Shown: positions 34,069-43,454 of the stretch, piece by piece
How positions within the stretch are numbered: the first letter of the stretch is position 1
Layout: each line of letters starts with the position of its first letter
Assembly (NCBI GenBank): GCA_014529385.2
Contig: CM043950.1
Coordinates: forward strand, 69,248,935 to 69,312,934
Source of the DNA: Adiantum capillus-veneris
Taxonomy: Eukaryota > Streptophyta > Polypodiopsida > Polypodiales > Pteridaceae
Direction: 5' to 3'
Length of the DNA stretch: 64,000 nucleotides
Translations under genes and position numbers: made by a program
Notes under the pieces: generated by a model
Database searches by the model: none
What the model was told of the DNA's origin: nothing
Seen by the model: the letters and a program-made list of their open reading frames with translations, nothing else

Positions 34069-35553
34069 CTATGAAGTGTCTGTGGGTGAAGCATTGTAGT
34101 TGTTTTGGTCATAAGTTCCCAATGCAATTGTAGAGCGATGATACAACAGTCTTTCCAATAAAGCTGCTCTTTGTTTGATTGATGGATTGGTGGTCGGGTT
34201 TTGGGTTGGTTTTGGCAATTTGGTAGTAGAATCAGTAGATGGATTCTTCGTTACCTTGTTGTCTTTTTTCACAATCCAAATCGGCTTCCGCTTTGCTTGT
34301 GCTTGCCACAAACTCTTTGCGACCCAAACCTGCTTTGTTCTGTGTGTTGATTTCCTTGGCTTGAAATACCTAGGAGTTTCCGTTGATTGTATTGAAGGGA
34401 GTTCCTGTTTACAAATCTTTGGGATCCAAATTTGCTTGCTATAGCTTTGTGCCGTCATGAACTTCTTTGGAATCCAGATCTGTTTCACTGTCCTTGATTG
34501 TCGGGGATCACTCTGTTGTCTGGTATTGAAGACTCTGTTTGTTTTTTCTGGCACCACCTTTTTTGGTCTCCATACCAATGTTGACTCCGTTTTATCCCAA
34601 GGTTGAGCTGTTATATTATTGCTTGTCTTCCTTATCCAATGTTGAGAGTTCCTCGTCGACGAGCAATCCAGTTGTGTAGAAACTTTTGGTTGCCATTGCT
34701 TCTTCTTTTTCTCTGTTTGTTGTTTGACCTTGTCCGTGGATTCTTCCTTTGGAGTTGGCTCTGCTCCTTTGGTGAACTTAACTGATTGACTTTCACCTTC
34801 GTATTTGATAAGCACTGATTTAGAACTCCAGTCAATCATTGCATTGTATTGCTTCTGCCATGGTTGTCCTAGCAATAATGGATGTTGTGTAGCTTGGTCT
34901 TCAACCACGTAAAACATATGAGGATACACATATTGGTTAATCTGTATATGTAAAACTGTGCATCCGACAGTTTTGATTGAATTCTCAGAGTAACTTTTTA
35001 ACTCTTGCTTGGCAGTTTGTAATTTAGTGTCATTTGTCAATTGTCTATACAAACTGAGTGAAAGTAGGTTAGCTTGAGCTCCTGAATCCAATAGTGCTCT
35101 GGCTTTGATTTGGTTGGTCCCTACTTTGCATTCAATGATGGGTTCTTCTTTGTCATTCCCCATTTCTGTTATACTAACTGCGTTTATTCGTATTGCTCCT
35201 TCATTGCGCTGTTTCTGACGCAGTAGTCTTCTTTTCTCCATTCTTTCCTTCGCCTCGGCTTGCGCTTCCTCTACAATCTTTTTCTTTTTTTGGACACGCA
35301 GCTTTTCTTGATGTATTTTGAGAAGCATGTCTTGGGTTAGCGGCAAAAGATACTTTTTCACTCTGCATCCACTAATCCAATTGGGCATTTCTTCTCCGTC
35401 TAATGTAGCAAGCTTGACGGCTCCACTTGGTGATAGATCTTTAATCACCAGAGGTCCCATCCCTCGCTTTTTAAGCTTTTTAGCATGCTGTTTCAGAGTG
35501 TAAACTAGGACATAGTCCCCAACTTTAAACTCTTTAGTCCGCACATGCTTATC
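34069..35553 (-). CDS. Element A integrase C-terminal tail - second retropepsin - W-x-P-K repeat protein
   Basis: The frame is entered from Pol by a -1 shift at 35553-35559; alone it has no good ATG (GTG at 35544). Numbering from that GTG, residues 1-70 are the integrase C-terminal SH3-like region (EFKVGDYVLVY, GPLVIKDL). Residues 85-115 are a charged helix. Residues 135-245 are a retropepsin-like domain with LLDSGAQANLLS (D153) and HPLLLGQPWQ...MIDW. From about 280 onward come repeated Trp motifs: QWQPK, HWIRK, VWRPK, IWIPK, IWIPK, VWVAK and IWIVK. Protease 1 is already present in Pol, so this is a second, diverged aspartic-protease fold at the far end. It may be catalytic or a structural domain. 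Element E retains the same pair of domains without the polymerase. Confidence 0.85.
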   Translation of the reverse strand, partial: DKHVRTKEFKVGDYVLVYTLKQHAKKLKKRGMGPLVIKDLSPSGAVKLATLDGEEMPNWISGCRVKKYLLPLTQDMLLKIHQEKLRVQKKKKIVEEAQAEAKERMEKRRLLRQKQRNEGAIRINAVSITEMGNDKEEPIIECKVGTNQIKARALLDSGAQANLLSLSLYRQLTNDTKLQTAKQELKSYSENSIKTVGCTVLHIQINQYVYPHMFYVVEDQATQHPLLLGQPWQKQYNAMIDWSSKSVLIKYEGESQSVKFTKGAEPTPKEESTDKVKQQTEKKKKQWQPKVSTQLDCSSTRNSQHWIRKTSNNITAQPWDKTESTLVWRPKKVVPEKTNRVFNTRQQSDPRQSRTVKQIWIPKKFMTAQSYSKQIWIPKICKQELPSIQSTETPRYFKPRKSTHRTKQVWVAKSLWQAQAKRKPIWIVKKDNKVTKNPSTDSTTKLPKPTQNPTTNPSIKQRAALLERLLYHRSTIALGTYDQNNYNASPTDTS

Positions 35554-38500
35554 AAAAAATCCTTTTGTCGCCTTTTTTGAGCGTAGATGGAAGCTACTGC
35601 TTTTAGGCGAAGCTCATCTAGCTTTTCCAGGTCATCTATTCTATCAGAGAGCTCGTGCCCTGTCCACTCTAGATCCTTAGCCACCCTTAAGGTTGAAATC
35701 AAGAATTCTATTGGTAAGATAGCATTTAGCCCAAAAACCATGTTATATGGGGTCGTTCCTATTGATGTTTTATATGCTACCCTATATGCCCATAATGTTG
35801 AATGCAACTTCTGGTCCCAGTCAGTTCTCGACTTAGATACAATCTTCGTAAGGACCGTGCATATGGTTTTGTTTGTTGCTTCAGCTTGTCCGTTTGCTTG
35901 TGGATGATACGGGGCTGATTTCCTATGGATTACCATGAATTCATCTAGAAGGATCTCTATCACTTCATTTATGAAATGTGTGCCTCGATCACTCACAATT
36001 TCTATTGGCAATCCATATCGTACAAAGACGTATTCATATAGAAATTGTGCCGTGGTCCTGGCATCTGCTTTTTGAGTTGCCTTTGCTTCGACCCACTTTG
36101 TTAGATAGTCTGTAGCCACAATGATGTATTGTGCATGAGTCTTATATGCAGGAGGTGAAATGGGTCCGACATAATCAATCCCCCATTTTGCAAAAGCTCT
36201 TGCCCCCATCATTGGTCTAAGCGGCATATCATCTCTTTTAAGTGGTACTTTGGTCCGCTGACAGTCATCACACCGTTTAACGTATTCCTCAGCGTCCATA
36301 TGTAATGTTGGCCACCATATTCCTGCGGCTAAGACAAGTTTTGCTGTCTTATCACCTGAGAAATGGCCTCCACCTACTCCTCCATGAGCTTGCTCTAGGA
36401 TTATCACATACTCAGACTCTGATGCGCAAATCCTAAGCTGGTTGTCTTTACCTCTCTTATAGAGTTGATCTCCTATTAAAGCGTAATCTCTAGCTTCTGT
36501 CTCTACAGATTTCTGACGAGCTTTTGACGTTCCTTCTGGGAAAGTTCTATTTGTGAGATATTCAACAATATACTGACTCCATTCTGGAGCGATCATTATC
36601 TGATATAATGTTGAATACTCGGCTGGCGGTTTTGATGAACATACAATACATACAGTGACATATTCATGTACGCTTTCTTTCATTCCTGGCCAATAGACTC
36701 CCAATTGTAACAAATTCCTATATGTGTTCCTTCTTGAACAATGAAATGCACATTCCTGAACATGTGCTTCGCACAGATATATATTATATTCCTCAGGATT
36801 GATGCATAGTCGTAAAACATGATCATTTCCCAATTGATACAACCTTCCTGCAATCAATTGAAGATTCTTGGATTGCTGAATAGCAATATGTTTCAGGTTG
36901 TATTCTCTTCTATCGAACTCTCCTCCATAGGTTAATAGGTCAACGACATTTTGAGACCACTTAGGTATCATTTCTATGTTGAACAAGTACGCGTCTGGCA
37001 TGTCGTCATCTACTCCTATAGGGTCTTCTCCATTCGTCAATCGCGAAAGATGATCAGCTCTAAGATGTGTTTTTCCTTTCTTTACTACTACCGTGAAGTC
37101 GAATTCCAGTAAGATAATGAACCATCTCACTATTCTCCCGGTATTGCATGGTTTATTCACTAGGTAGAGCAAGGCTTGGTGATCCGTAAAAAACACAAAC
37201 TTGTTGGCTAGAAGATAATGCCGAAATTTCTTCACAGCATATATCATTCCTAATCCCTCTCGCTCTGTTGTGGTGTAATTCTTCTCTGCATGGTTGAGCT
37301 GTCGACTGGCGTAACAGATAGGAAAATCCATGTTTCCTTCTTCTGGCTGAGCCAGAATGCATCCTATTGCATATGCAGAAGCATCTATGTGCACATGGAA
37401 TATCTTCTCCCAATCTGGTGATTTCAAGACTGGAGCAGTAATGAGTGCCTCTTTCAATTTCTTGAATGATTCCTCACACTCCTCTGTCCATTCAAAGTTC
37501 ACTATTAGCCTGTAAAGTGGTTGGCCTATTATAGCGTACATGTAAATGAATCGTCTATAATATCCGCAATGTCCCATAAAGCTCTGTACTTGTTTCGCAT
37601 TGGTTGGTCTAGGCATATCCACTATAACTTTTATCTTCTCTAAATCCGTGGATATTCCGTTTTGTGAGACAATATGTCCCAGAATTCTGCCCTGTCGGAC
37701 CATAAACACACATTTCTCAGGATTGAGACAAATGCGATATGTCCTACATTTCTCAAATACTTTTCTTAGGTGTTCTAGATGCTCATCTCTCAGTAGAGAA
37801 TGTACACATAAGTCATCCATGTATATTTCGAGAAACAGCCTTAAGTATTCTTTGAAAGCATGCGTCATCAGCCTCTGGAAGGTTGCGGGAGCATTGGTTA
37901 GACCAAAAGGCATAACTCGATAAGCATAAATTCCCCACTCCGTTGCAAAAGCTGTTTTATGTTGATCTTCCAGTGCTATGGCTAGCTGGTTATATCCTGA
38001 AAAACCATCAAGAAAGGAGTATGCTGTTTTCCCTGATACACGCTCTAGAACATGATCAGTTATCGGCAGGGGATAATTGTCCCTGATTGTTGCAGCATTC
38101 ACTTTCTTTAAGTTGACACACACTCGGAGTTTTCCGTTCTTCTTAGGTACTACCACAATCGGAGATACCCAATCAGTGTGTTCAATCTCGTATATGAATT
38201 CAGCTTCCATTAGCTTATCTATCTCTTCTTTGATTCGCTTAGCAAAAGTATCATTATATGTGTATGGTCTCTGTCTGCTAGGCTTTGCGTCTTGTTTCAG
38301 TGGGATTGAGTGTTGGCATATCGATGGGTCAACTCCCTTTAAGTCCTTATAAGACCATGCAAACACATCCCTATACTCTCTGAGAAGACTCAAAAGTCTC
38401 TCTTCCTCGCTTGGAGACAAATCTGTGGCTATGTACACCGGTCTAGGCGTCTCACCTGGAGCTGCTAAATCAACTTTTTTTGCATCCTCCGGTCCGTCAT

Positions 38501-40847
38501 AAGATTCGTTCTCCTTCCTCTCTCGAATAGGTGGGGTTAATATCACCTTCCTATCCTCTATTGTGAATTTCCTATGGTGAGAGGGAACATCCATGTTTTC
38601 CTTGATTTTGGCGTTTTCGTCCTCTCCACTTTCAATTTCTGTAGTCCAAACTTCTTTCAGAGTTTTCTTGAGCTCTCTGTATTTGTTTCTACGTTCTAAC
38701 TTGGACTCCGTGTATTCTCTGTTGCGCTTGTTCTTTTCTGATTTTTCTGTTTCAGTTTTCGTTCCATTATTTTGAACTTGATTTCTTGAGCCTCTTTTGT
38801 CTTTTCGTAAGCTCTTTTGATCACTGCCTCTCATTCTTCCAGAAATCTTATCCTTAACACAATCTTCGGCCTTTACTAGCATTAGGAATTGATTTTTTCC
38901 TCTTATTCTAGGCATCGGATTGGTTCTAACCCCTTTTGTTTTTTTCTTTGCTCTATAGTGTTTCTGGCGTTGTTTAGTTTGGTTCGGAAAATCATAAAAT
39001 CGGACATCCGTTATAGTTTCTTCGTTTTCGCTTGAATTGTCCGTTGACTCGTTGTCTGCTTCATTTCCCCACTCTGGATGATTGGGAATGTCGTGAAACA
39101 CCTCTTCTTCATCCTTCTTTTCCAGTGTATCGTTCTTTTCAGTTTCTTTTTGGAGCACAGTTCTCAACATGAAATACGGAACCACGTCGTACCCGTCCTT
39201 GTCGCAAAATTTCGTTGTGGGACCATCCGGAATTGCGCAAACATCTAGGGTTGCTAGAATGTGTGTCCATTCTAATGGTTCAAACGTGTCCTCTGGAAAG
39301 GGTTCTCCTACATAAGTTTCGTCTTCGATAGCCCTTTCTAAAACACATTCTTCTCGTTTCAGACTTCCACATTTCGAAGCTCCACACATCCATAACTCCT
39401 TGGGTTTACCTAACCAAGCTGGAAATTCGGATCCCGCCAAAGTAGCTGAATCAAACTCCTCTACCGGTGTTCGGTTCACATCTTTGTAGCTATGGTCTTT
39501 CAGGTTCACACGTGTAGTGGTTTCCATATTTCTCAGATATATGTGATCGTAGCCCCAATCCTGGACCATTTTCAACTGTCTCATAAATGGTCTTCCCAGT
39601 ATGATATCATAGTTATTCTCCTTGCCAAAATCGACAATAGCAAAAGTATGTTCGTATTCAATGCCGCAAGAAGTCACTACAACTTTCTCTAATAACCCCA
39701 TAGGTTTCTCCATGTGTCCATCTGCTAATTGGAGTTTCAACCTAGTCTTCCTTATTGCTGGTTTCCCCCATTTTTTCCAGATTTCCTTTGTAGCTATGGC
39801 TACCCCAGCTCCGCTGTCTAGTATTGCCATTGTGTGCACTCCTTGGAATTCAACTGGTAAGGTTGTATTCCCCTCTTCACCTTCGCAATACTCTCCGACC
39901 TTGTTTAAGGGTACAAGCTTACCGTTCTTTTGTGGCTTGCTCAGCTCCTCAATGCTCTCTTGCAATCTCGATGTTGGATCTTTTATCCCGAATTTCTCCA
40001 AGCATTTTCCTACAGTGGTCCACATATGTGGTCTTAGCCTCAAAAGCTCAGCTAGAGTGATAGTGCATGTCACTGGTGTTGACAAAATCTCTATCAATCC
40101 TTGCGAGTCCATGACTTTTTCTGATGAGATTTTTCGTGAGGGAAGTGCTCTAATCTCGGATTTTGCTTCATACTCTCCTAAGTATGAAGGTAAGGTTTTC
40201 AGTGAATGAGGTTTGCTCTCCATTGTTCTAACAGAGCCCCCATCTCCCCAGTAAGATTGCAGATCCAAGTCCACTTGAGATCCTGCCTCAAATTCCACTA
40301 TGGGAGGATTCCTGATGTCCTTTTCCCAATTTGTCTGATTAGCTTGGCAACTTAGCTCGTTTGCAAAGTTTGCCTCTCTCACTTGTTTCCAAAATTCATT
40401 GTAATCCTCATCTTTTCCGTAAATCCTCTGTATGACTGGATGAAAACTCTCTATCTCCTGATCGGTTGTGTTCAATACTATGCGGTCATCCTTTTGTGTA
40501 TCTTCAGGCTTTTGTGCACTAGGAGTCTTTTCAGCTACCCGTGAAACGATAGTCCCTTGCTGAATTGGGTTTTCCTTTCCACAATTCATTGTTTCTTTTG
40601 GTGGTTCTAATAAGGCTTGTGCAGTCTCGATCATTCTCTGGCACATTTCAAGTCTCTGCTTTTCCAATTCCGCGTTTGGGTATGTCATCCACCTCTGTTC
40701 TTGTGTTTGGTTGTTCTTTAACCTAGCTTCGTAAGCTCTCATCAGTGCGTCCAATGGTTCGTGTACCTTGTCGACTAGCACTGATCCCCCGGAGCTTAAG
40801 CTCGTTGTTTCTTTGATACTCTTTCGTTTCGTTCTTTCCGGGCTCAT
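35505..40847 (-). CDS. pol: Element A Pol: protease 1, reverse transcriptase, RNase H, duplicated zinc region, integrase core
   Basis: 1780 residues. Protease 1: AILDSGAGVA with D344, then IILGRPFMRQ. RT: VPKKNGKLRVCVN, FATEWGIYAYRVMPFGLTNAPATFQ and YMDD at 1009-1012. RNase H: HIDASA (D1155), TTEREG, TDHQAL, RADHLSR. Two integrase zinc-binding regions follow with identical HX6HX30CX2C spacing: H1362, H1369, C1400, C1403, then H1488, H1495, C1526, C1529. The catalytic core has D1558 (GIDYVGP), D1619 (SDRGTHF) and E1655 (NGQAEA), a DD35E arrangement. The frame ends 48 bases after the slippery site, and integrase continues in the -1 frame. The Pol start ATG lies 32 nt after the Gag stop, but the frame is open a little further upstream, so reinitiation or a shift is possible. 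All catalytic residues are intact. Confidence 0.95.
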   Translation of the reverse strand: MSPERTKRKSIKETTSLSSGGSVLVDKVHEPLDALMRAYEARLKNNQTQEQRWMTYPNAELEKQRLEMCQRMIETAQALLEPPKETMNCGKENPIQQGTIVSRVAEKTPSAQKPEDTQKDDRIVLNTTDQEIESFHPVIQRIYGKDEDYNEFWKQVREANFANELSCQANQTNWEKDIRNPPIVEFEAGSQVDLDLQSYWGDGGSVRTMESKPHSLKTLPSYLGEYEAKSEIRALPSRKISSEKVMDSQGLIEILSTPVTCTITLAELLRLRPHMWTTVGKCLEKFGIKDPTSRLQESIEELSKPQKNGKLVPLNKVGEYCEGEEGNTTLPVEFQGVHTMAILDSGAGVAIATKEIWKKWGKPAIRKTRLKLQLADGHMEKPMGLLEKVVVTSCGIEYEHTFAIVDFGKENNYDIILGRPFMRQLKMVQDWGYDHIYLRNMETTTRVNLKDHSYKDVNRTPVEEFDSATLAGSEFPAWLGKPKELWMCGASKCGSLKREECVLERAIEDETYVGEPFPEDTFEPLEWTHILATLDVCAIPDGPTTKFCDKDGYDVVPYFMLRTVLQKETEKNDTLEKKDEEEVFHDIPNHPEWGNEADNESTDNSSENEETITDVRFYDFPNQTKQRQKHYRAKKKTKGVRTNPMPRIRGKNQFLMLVKAEDCVKDKISGRMRGSDQKSLRKDKRGSRNQVQNNGTKTETEKSEKNKRNREYTESKLERRNKYRELKKTLKEVWTTEIESGEDENAKIKENMDVPSHHRKFTIEDRKVILTPPIRERKENESYDGPEDAKKVDLAAPGETPRPVYIATDLSPSEEERLLSLLREYRDVFAWSYKDLKGVDPSICQHSIPLKQDAKPSRQRPYTYNDTFAKRIKEEIDKLMEAEFIYEIEHTDWVSPIVVVPKKNGKLRVCVNLKKVNAATIRDNYPLPITDHVLERVSGKTAYSFLDGFSGYNQLAIALEDQHKTAFATEWGIYAYRVMPFGLTNAPATFQRLMTHAFKEYLRLFLEIYMDDLCVHSLLRDEHLEHLRKVFEKCRTYRICLNPEKCVFMVRQGRILGHIVSQNGISTDLEKIKVIVDMPRPTNAKQVQSFMGHCGYYRRFIYMYAIIGQPLYRLIVNFEWTEECEESFKKLKEALITAPVLKSPDWEKIFHVHIDASAYAIGCILAQPEEGNMDFPICYASRQLNHAEKNYTTTEREGLGMIYAVKKFRHYLLANKFVFFTDHQALLYLVNKPCNTGRIVRWFIILLEFDFTVVVKKGKTHLRADHLSRLTNGEDPIGVDDDMPDAYLFNIEMIPKWSQNVVDLLTYGGEFDRREYNLKHIAIQQSKNLQLIAGRLYQLGNDHVLRLCINPEEYNIYLCEAHVQECAFHCSRRNTYRNLLQLGVYWPGMKESVHEYVTVCIVCSSKPPAEYSTLYQIMIAPEWSQYIVEYLTNRTFPEGTSKARQKSVETEARDYALIGDQLYKRGKDNQLRICASESEYVIILEQAHGGVGGGHFSGDKTAKLVLAAGIWWPTLHMDAEEYVKRCDDCQRTKVPLKRDDMPLRPMMGARAFAKWGIDYVGPISPPAYKTHAQYIIVATDYLTKWVEAKATQKADARTTAQFLYEYVFVRYGLPIEIVSDRGTHFINEVIEILLDEFMVIHRKSAPYHPQANGQAEATNKTICTVLTKIVSKSRTDWDQKLHSTLWAYRVAYKTSIGTTPYNMVFGLNAILPIEFLISTLRVAKDLEWTGHELSDRIDDLEKLDELRLKAVASIYAQKRRQKDFLISMCGLKSLKLGTMS
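35553..35559 (-). promoter_or_regulatory. Putative -1 ribosomal frameshift site (U UUU UUG)
   Basis: In the Pol frame the codons are GAU UUU UUG (35561-35553). The last U plus the next two codons form the slippery heptamer X XXY YYZ. Slipping back one base continues GAU AAG CAU and enters the frame of the integrase tail, giving a normal integrase sequence. A one-base deletion or sequencing error in the T-run would look the same. Confidence 0.5.
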
Positions 40848-40879
40848 CTCTCGTTTCCCGTTTTGACTCTCAAGTTTTT

Positions 40880-43447
40880 CTAATCTAGCTTTAGTTCCTC
40901 AGCTAGAATACCGTCTTCACGTTCTTTTCTCAACTTCATGCGTGCTTTTCTAGCTTTCCATGTATTTTTCTGACTCCGCGGTCCTTGACTAACTACGTCA
41001 GTCGCTAACTTTCCATTCTCAGGTTCTCTAGTGGTTTTCTTAGCTTGAGCTCTAGTAACAACTTGCGTTGGTATCAGAGTTTCATTTTCAGACCCACTGC
41101 TGGTAGGAATAGTTTCTAGCATATTCAATGTCGTCTTTTGCACTTTGTTTGGATTCTTTGAACAATCCTCAATGAAGTGAGTAACCCCACACTCAGTGCA
41201 ATAAGCGTTAATTTGAATGATTTCCGTATGTGGGCAAACATTCATCAGATGGTCACCTCCACACTTGTAACAGGGTCCTAGTGCTGGTCTTGGTCCCGCT
41301 TGATTCGTCCTTTGTGGGTAGGATGGTCTTTGTCCTGTTAACCCTCCATGAGCTATGAACATCAAGGTTCTTGCGTCCATATTGTATCTCTCTTCATCAG
41401 AAGCACTTGTAATTGTTGGTATTCCAACATTCCCCATCATGCCCCATGGTTCTGGTTGTTTTGGTTCTTCTGGTGGGTAATAAACTGTCGGAGACATGTG
41501 TGCACCCGATTCTTCGTAATAGGCTTGAACAGGCACTAAGGCTTGTTCTTCCTGATTCTCTAAGGTTGGTGCATATCTAATGCCCACTGGTCTTGCTCCT
41601 GGTAAAGGTGGTTGTTGTCCCAATACCGGTTGCGGTCTTTCTATCCCCATAGGTCCAGGTACATTTCCCGTTGGGTATCGAGGTACTGGATGTATCTGAG
41701 GTGGTGCTAATTGAGCAGGAGGTGCATACTGGCGCTCCCTTACATACCCTTTGTTGTAATAACACTCCTCTGTTGGATGATTTGTCCATTTTTGTTCAAT
41801 AGCACACCATTTCAGTGGTTTTGGCAATGGTTTTTGGTATGGTGCCATCCTTTTTAGAGCATCTTCTATCATTTGCTCTACATTTGGCATGGTTGTTGTT
41901 TGAACATTCTTTTTAGTGGTAGTCTCGCTCGCTACGGAGGAGGAGCTACTGGATGCACAATCTGTATCCGCTGACACCTCTCCATAAACCGTACAGTTAT
42001 CCACTAAGTACAATGCCTCTCTCGTTACTTGCTCGAAACTTGTACAAGCTTTCAAGTGCAAGTCCTTCTTGAGAGTGTCGTTCCTCAGTCCCTCAATAAA
42101 GAGAACGGATAGTCTGTCATCTTGTGGTCGTTCACGTACTGGACATCTCTCAATGTATTGTTTGAAGCGAAGTGAAGCTTCCTTCACTTTTTCGTGTTCT
42201 CTCTGTTTAAAAGCATATATTTGTGAGACCGTATTGTGCTTAATCCCTCGTTTTGAGAATTCCTCAGCAAACTCTCTTAGCAAATGGTCAATGTCATGGA
42301 ATCCCCCTATGTTCATTGGTTGAAACCATGTCAATGCAGTACCTTCTAGAGTAAGACCAAATCCCTCGTATTGTGTATGGAAATCTGTTATCTGCTCAGC
42401 TCTTAAGACTTGCTTAAAGAGTGACACATGTGCATACGGATCTCTTGAACCACCATACTTCTTTGGCATACACTTGGCTACTTGAGATGGTCTCATACGT
42501 CTATGATCTGCTACCAATCTCATTGCTCCTGTGTCTCGGCTAAAGCTTTCTCTAGCATCATGGACTTCATGGGTTACCCTTGTCGGTTCCCCTGCCCTGA
42601 ATCTACTACTAGGAGGTAAATGCGATGGTTCCGCTTCAAACCTTGGACCTGGCTTGGTATAGGTGGGGATTGGAACTGCACTACCTCGATTCGTCTCCAT
42701 TGACTCTCTGGAATGTAATGATCCCATTGGTCCGAGCTTCGAGTCCCAAGGTTGACTGAAAGAGTCAGCAACCTGAGTTCTTTGTCCTCCTGTTGTCATT
42801 GAGTTTTGCACTCCATTTGTTGGTGCTGGTCTATGTGAGCTAGAAGTAACATAATACTGATGTAGTGGTCCCCCAAAGTATGTATATCCTTCTAATTCTT
42901 TCTTGCCCATTGTTGAGTATTGCCTGCCGTACTTATCGTAAGCGGCAATTTTCACTTCCGATCCCTCTGTGTAGGTAAAGACATAAAGTCTTTTTTGGTC
43001 TGTCAACTCTCCGGTGTAGGGTTCTTCACATCTATAATAGAGATCTTGCTCCCCATTATTATATTTGTATAGCCCCACATAGATGTTATCAGTGTTGATC
43101 CTTGTAGTTTCATTCTCTCTTCTTAACCTCGCATTAGGGAAGTTCATTATTGGTGCTTTCTCCTCGAGTTCTTCATCTATTTTGGCTTTGGTGCCCATCA
43201 ATCCCCACTTGTCCACAATGTTAGGATTTAGGACTACCAAGTACATGGTACCCTCGTCATCTAGATATCTATCTCCGCTATAGCTCACAGGCACTAAGTC
43301 CTTGAACTCACTAGGTCTATCTTCTATCTTTACACAATAGCGGTCCATTCCATCTTTGTAGATCTTGGCACCTTGCTCATTGTCGTACTGGTATTTTATG
43401 AACAATAGCTTCATGGTGGCGGAAGGGTTTGACGATCCTGCTGCCAT
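40880..43447 (-). CDS. gag: Element A Gag polyprotein
   Basis: The ATG at 43447-43445 is preferred (AAAATATGGCA, good plant context), giving 855 residues. The frame is open to an upstream ATG at 43540, which would add 31 residues. A long N-terminal region (DLYYRCEEPYTGEL..., KRLYVFTYTEG) precedes the capsid domain (AHVSLFKQVLRAEQITDFH, LEGTALTWFQP, LRFKQYIERCPV, LSVLFIEGLRNDTLKKDLH). A Pro-rich linker follows, then two zinc knuckles, CYKCGGDHLMNVC and CTECGVTHFIEDC. Both use CX2CX3HX4C spacing instead of the usual CX2CX4HX4C. The C-terminus is basic. Pol begins 32 nt after the TAG in the -1 frame. In the related element C the corresponding gag and pol regions read in one frame. Confidence 0.93.
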   Translation of the reverse strand: MAAGSSNPSATMKLLFIKYQYDNEQGAKIYKDGMDRYCVKIEDRPSEFKDLVPVSYSGDRYLDDEGTMYLVVLNPNIVDKWGLMGTKAKIDEELEEKAPIMNFPNARLRRENETTRINTDNIYVGLYKYNNGEQDLYYRCEEPYTGELTDQKRLYVFTYTEGSEVKIAAYDKYGRQYSTMGKKELEGYTYFGGPLHQYYVTSSSHRPAPTNGVQNSMTTGGQRTQVADSFSQPWDSKLGPMGSLHSRESMETNRGSAVPIPTYTKPGPRFEAEPSHLPPSSRFRAGEPTRVTHEVHDARESFSRDTGAMRLVADHRRMRPSQVAKCMPKKYGGSRDPYAHVSLFKQVLRAEQITDFHTQYEGFGLTLEGTALTWFQPMNIGGFHDIDHLLREFAEEFSKRGIKHNTVSQIYAFKQREHEKVKEASLRFKQYIERCPVRERPQDDRLSVLFIEGLRNDTLKKDLHLKACTSFEQVTREALYLVDNCTVYGEVSADTDCASSSSSSVASETTTKKNVQTTTMPNVEQMIEDALKRMAPYQKPLPKPLKWCAIEQKWTNHPTEECYYNKGYVRERQYAPPAQLAPPQIHPVPRYPTGNVPGPMGIERPQPVLGQQPPLPGARPVGIRYAPTLENQEEQALVPVQAYYEESGAHMSPTVYYPPEEPKQPEPWGMMGNVGIPTITSASDEERYNMDARTLMFIAHGGLTGQRPSYPQRTNQAGPRPALGPCYKCGGDHLMNVCPHTEIIQINAYCTECGVTHFIEDCSKNPNKVQKTTLNMLETIPTSSGSENETLIPTQVVTRAQAKKTTREPENGKLATDVVSQGPRSQKNTWKARKARMKLRKEREDGILAEELKLD

Positions 43448-43454
43448 ATTTTCT

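Noticed and set aside
36450-36900. Extra region between RNase H and integrase read as a second (archaeal-type) RNase H, as in Tat elements
   Set aside because: The region has HX6HX30CX2C ligands and aligns with the integrase zinc region next to it, not with RNase H motifs.
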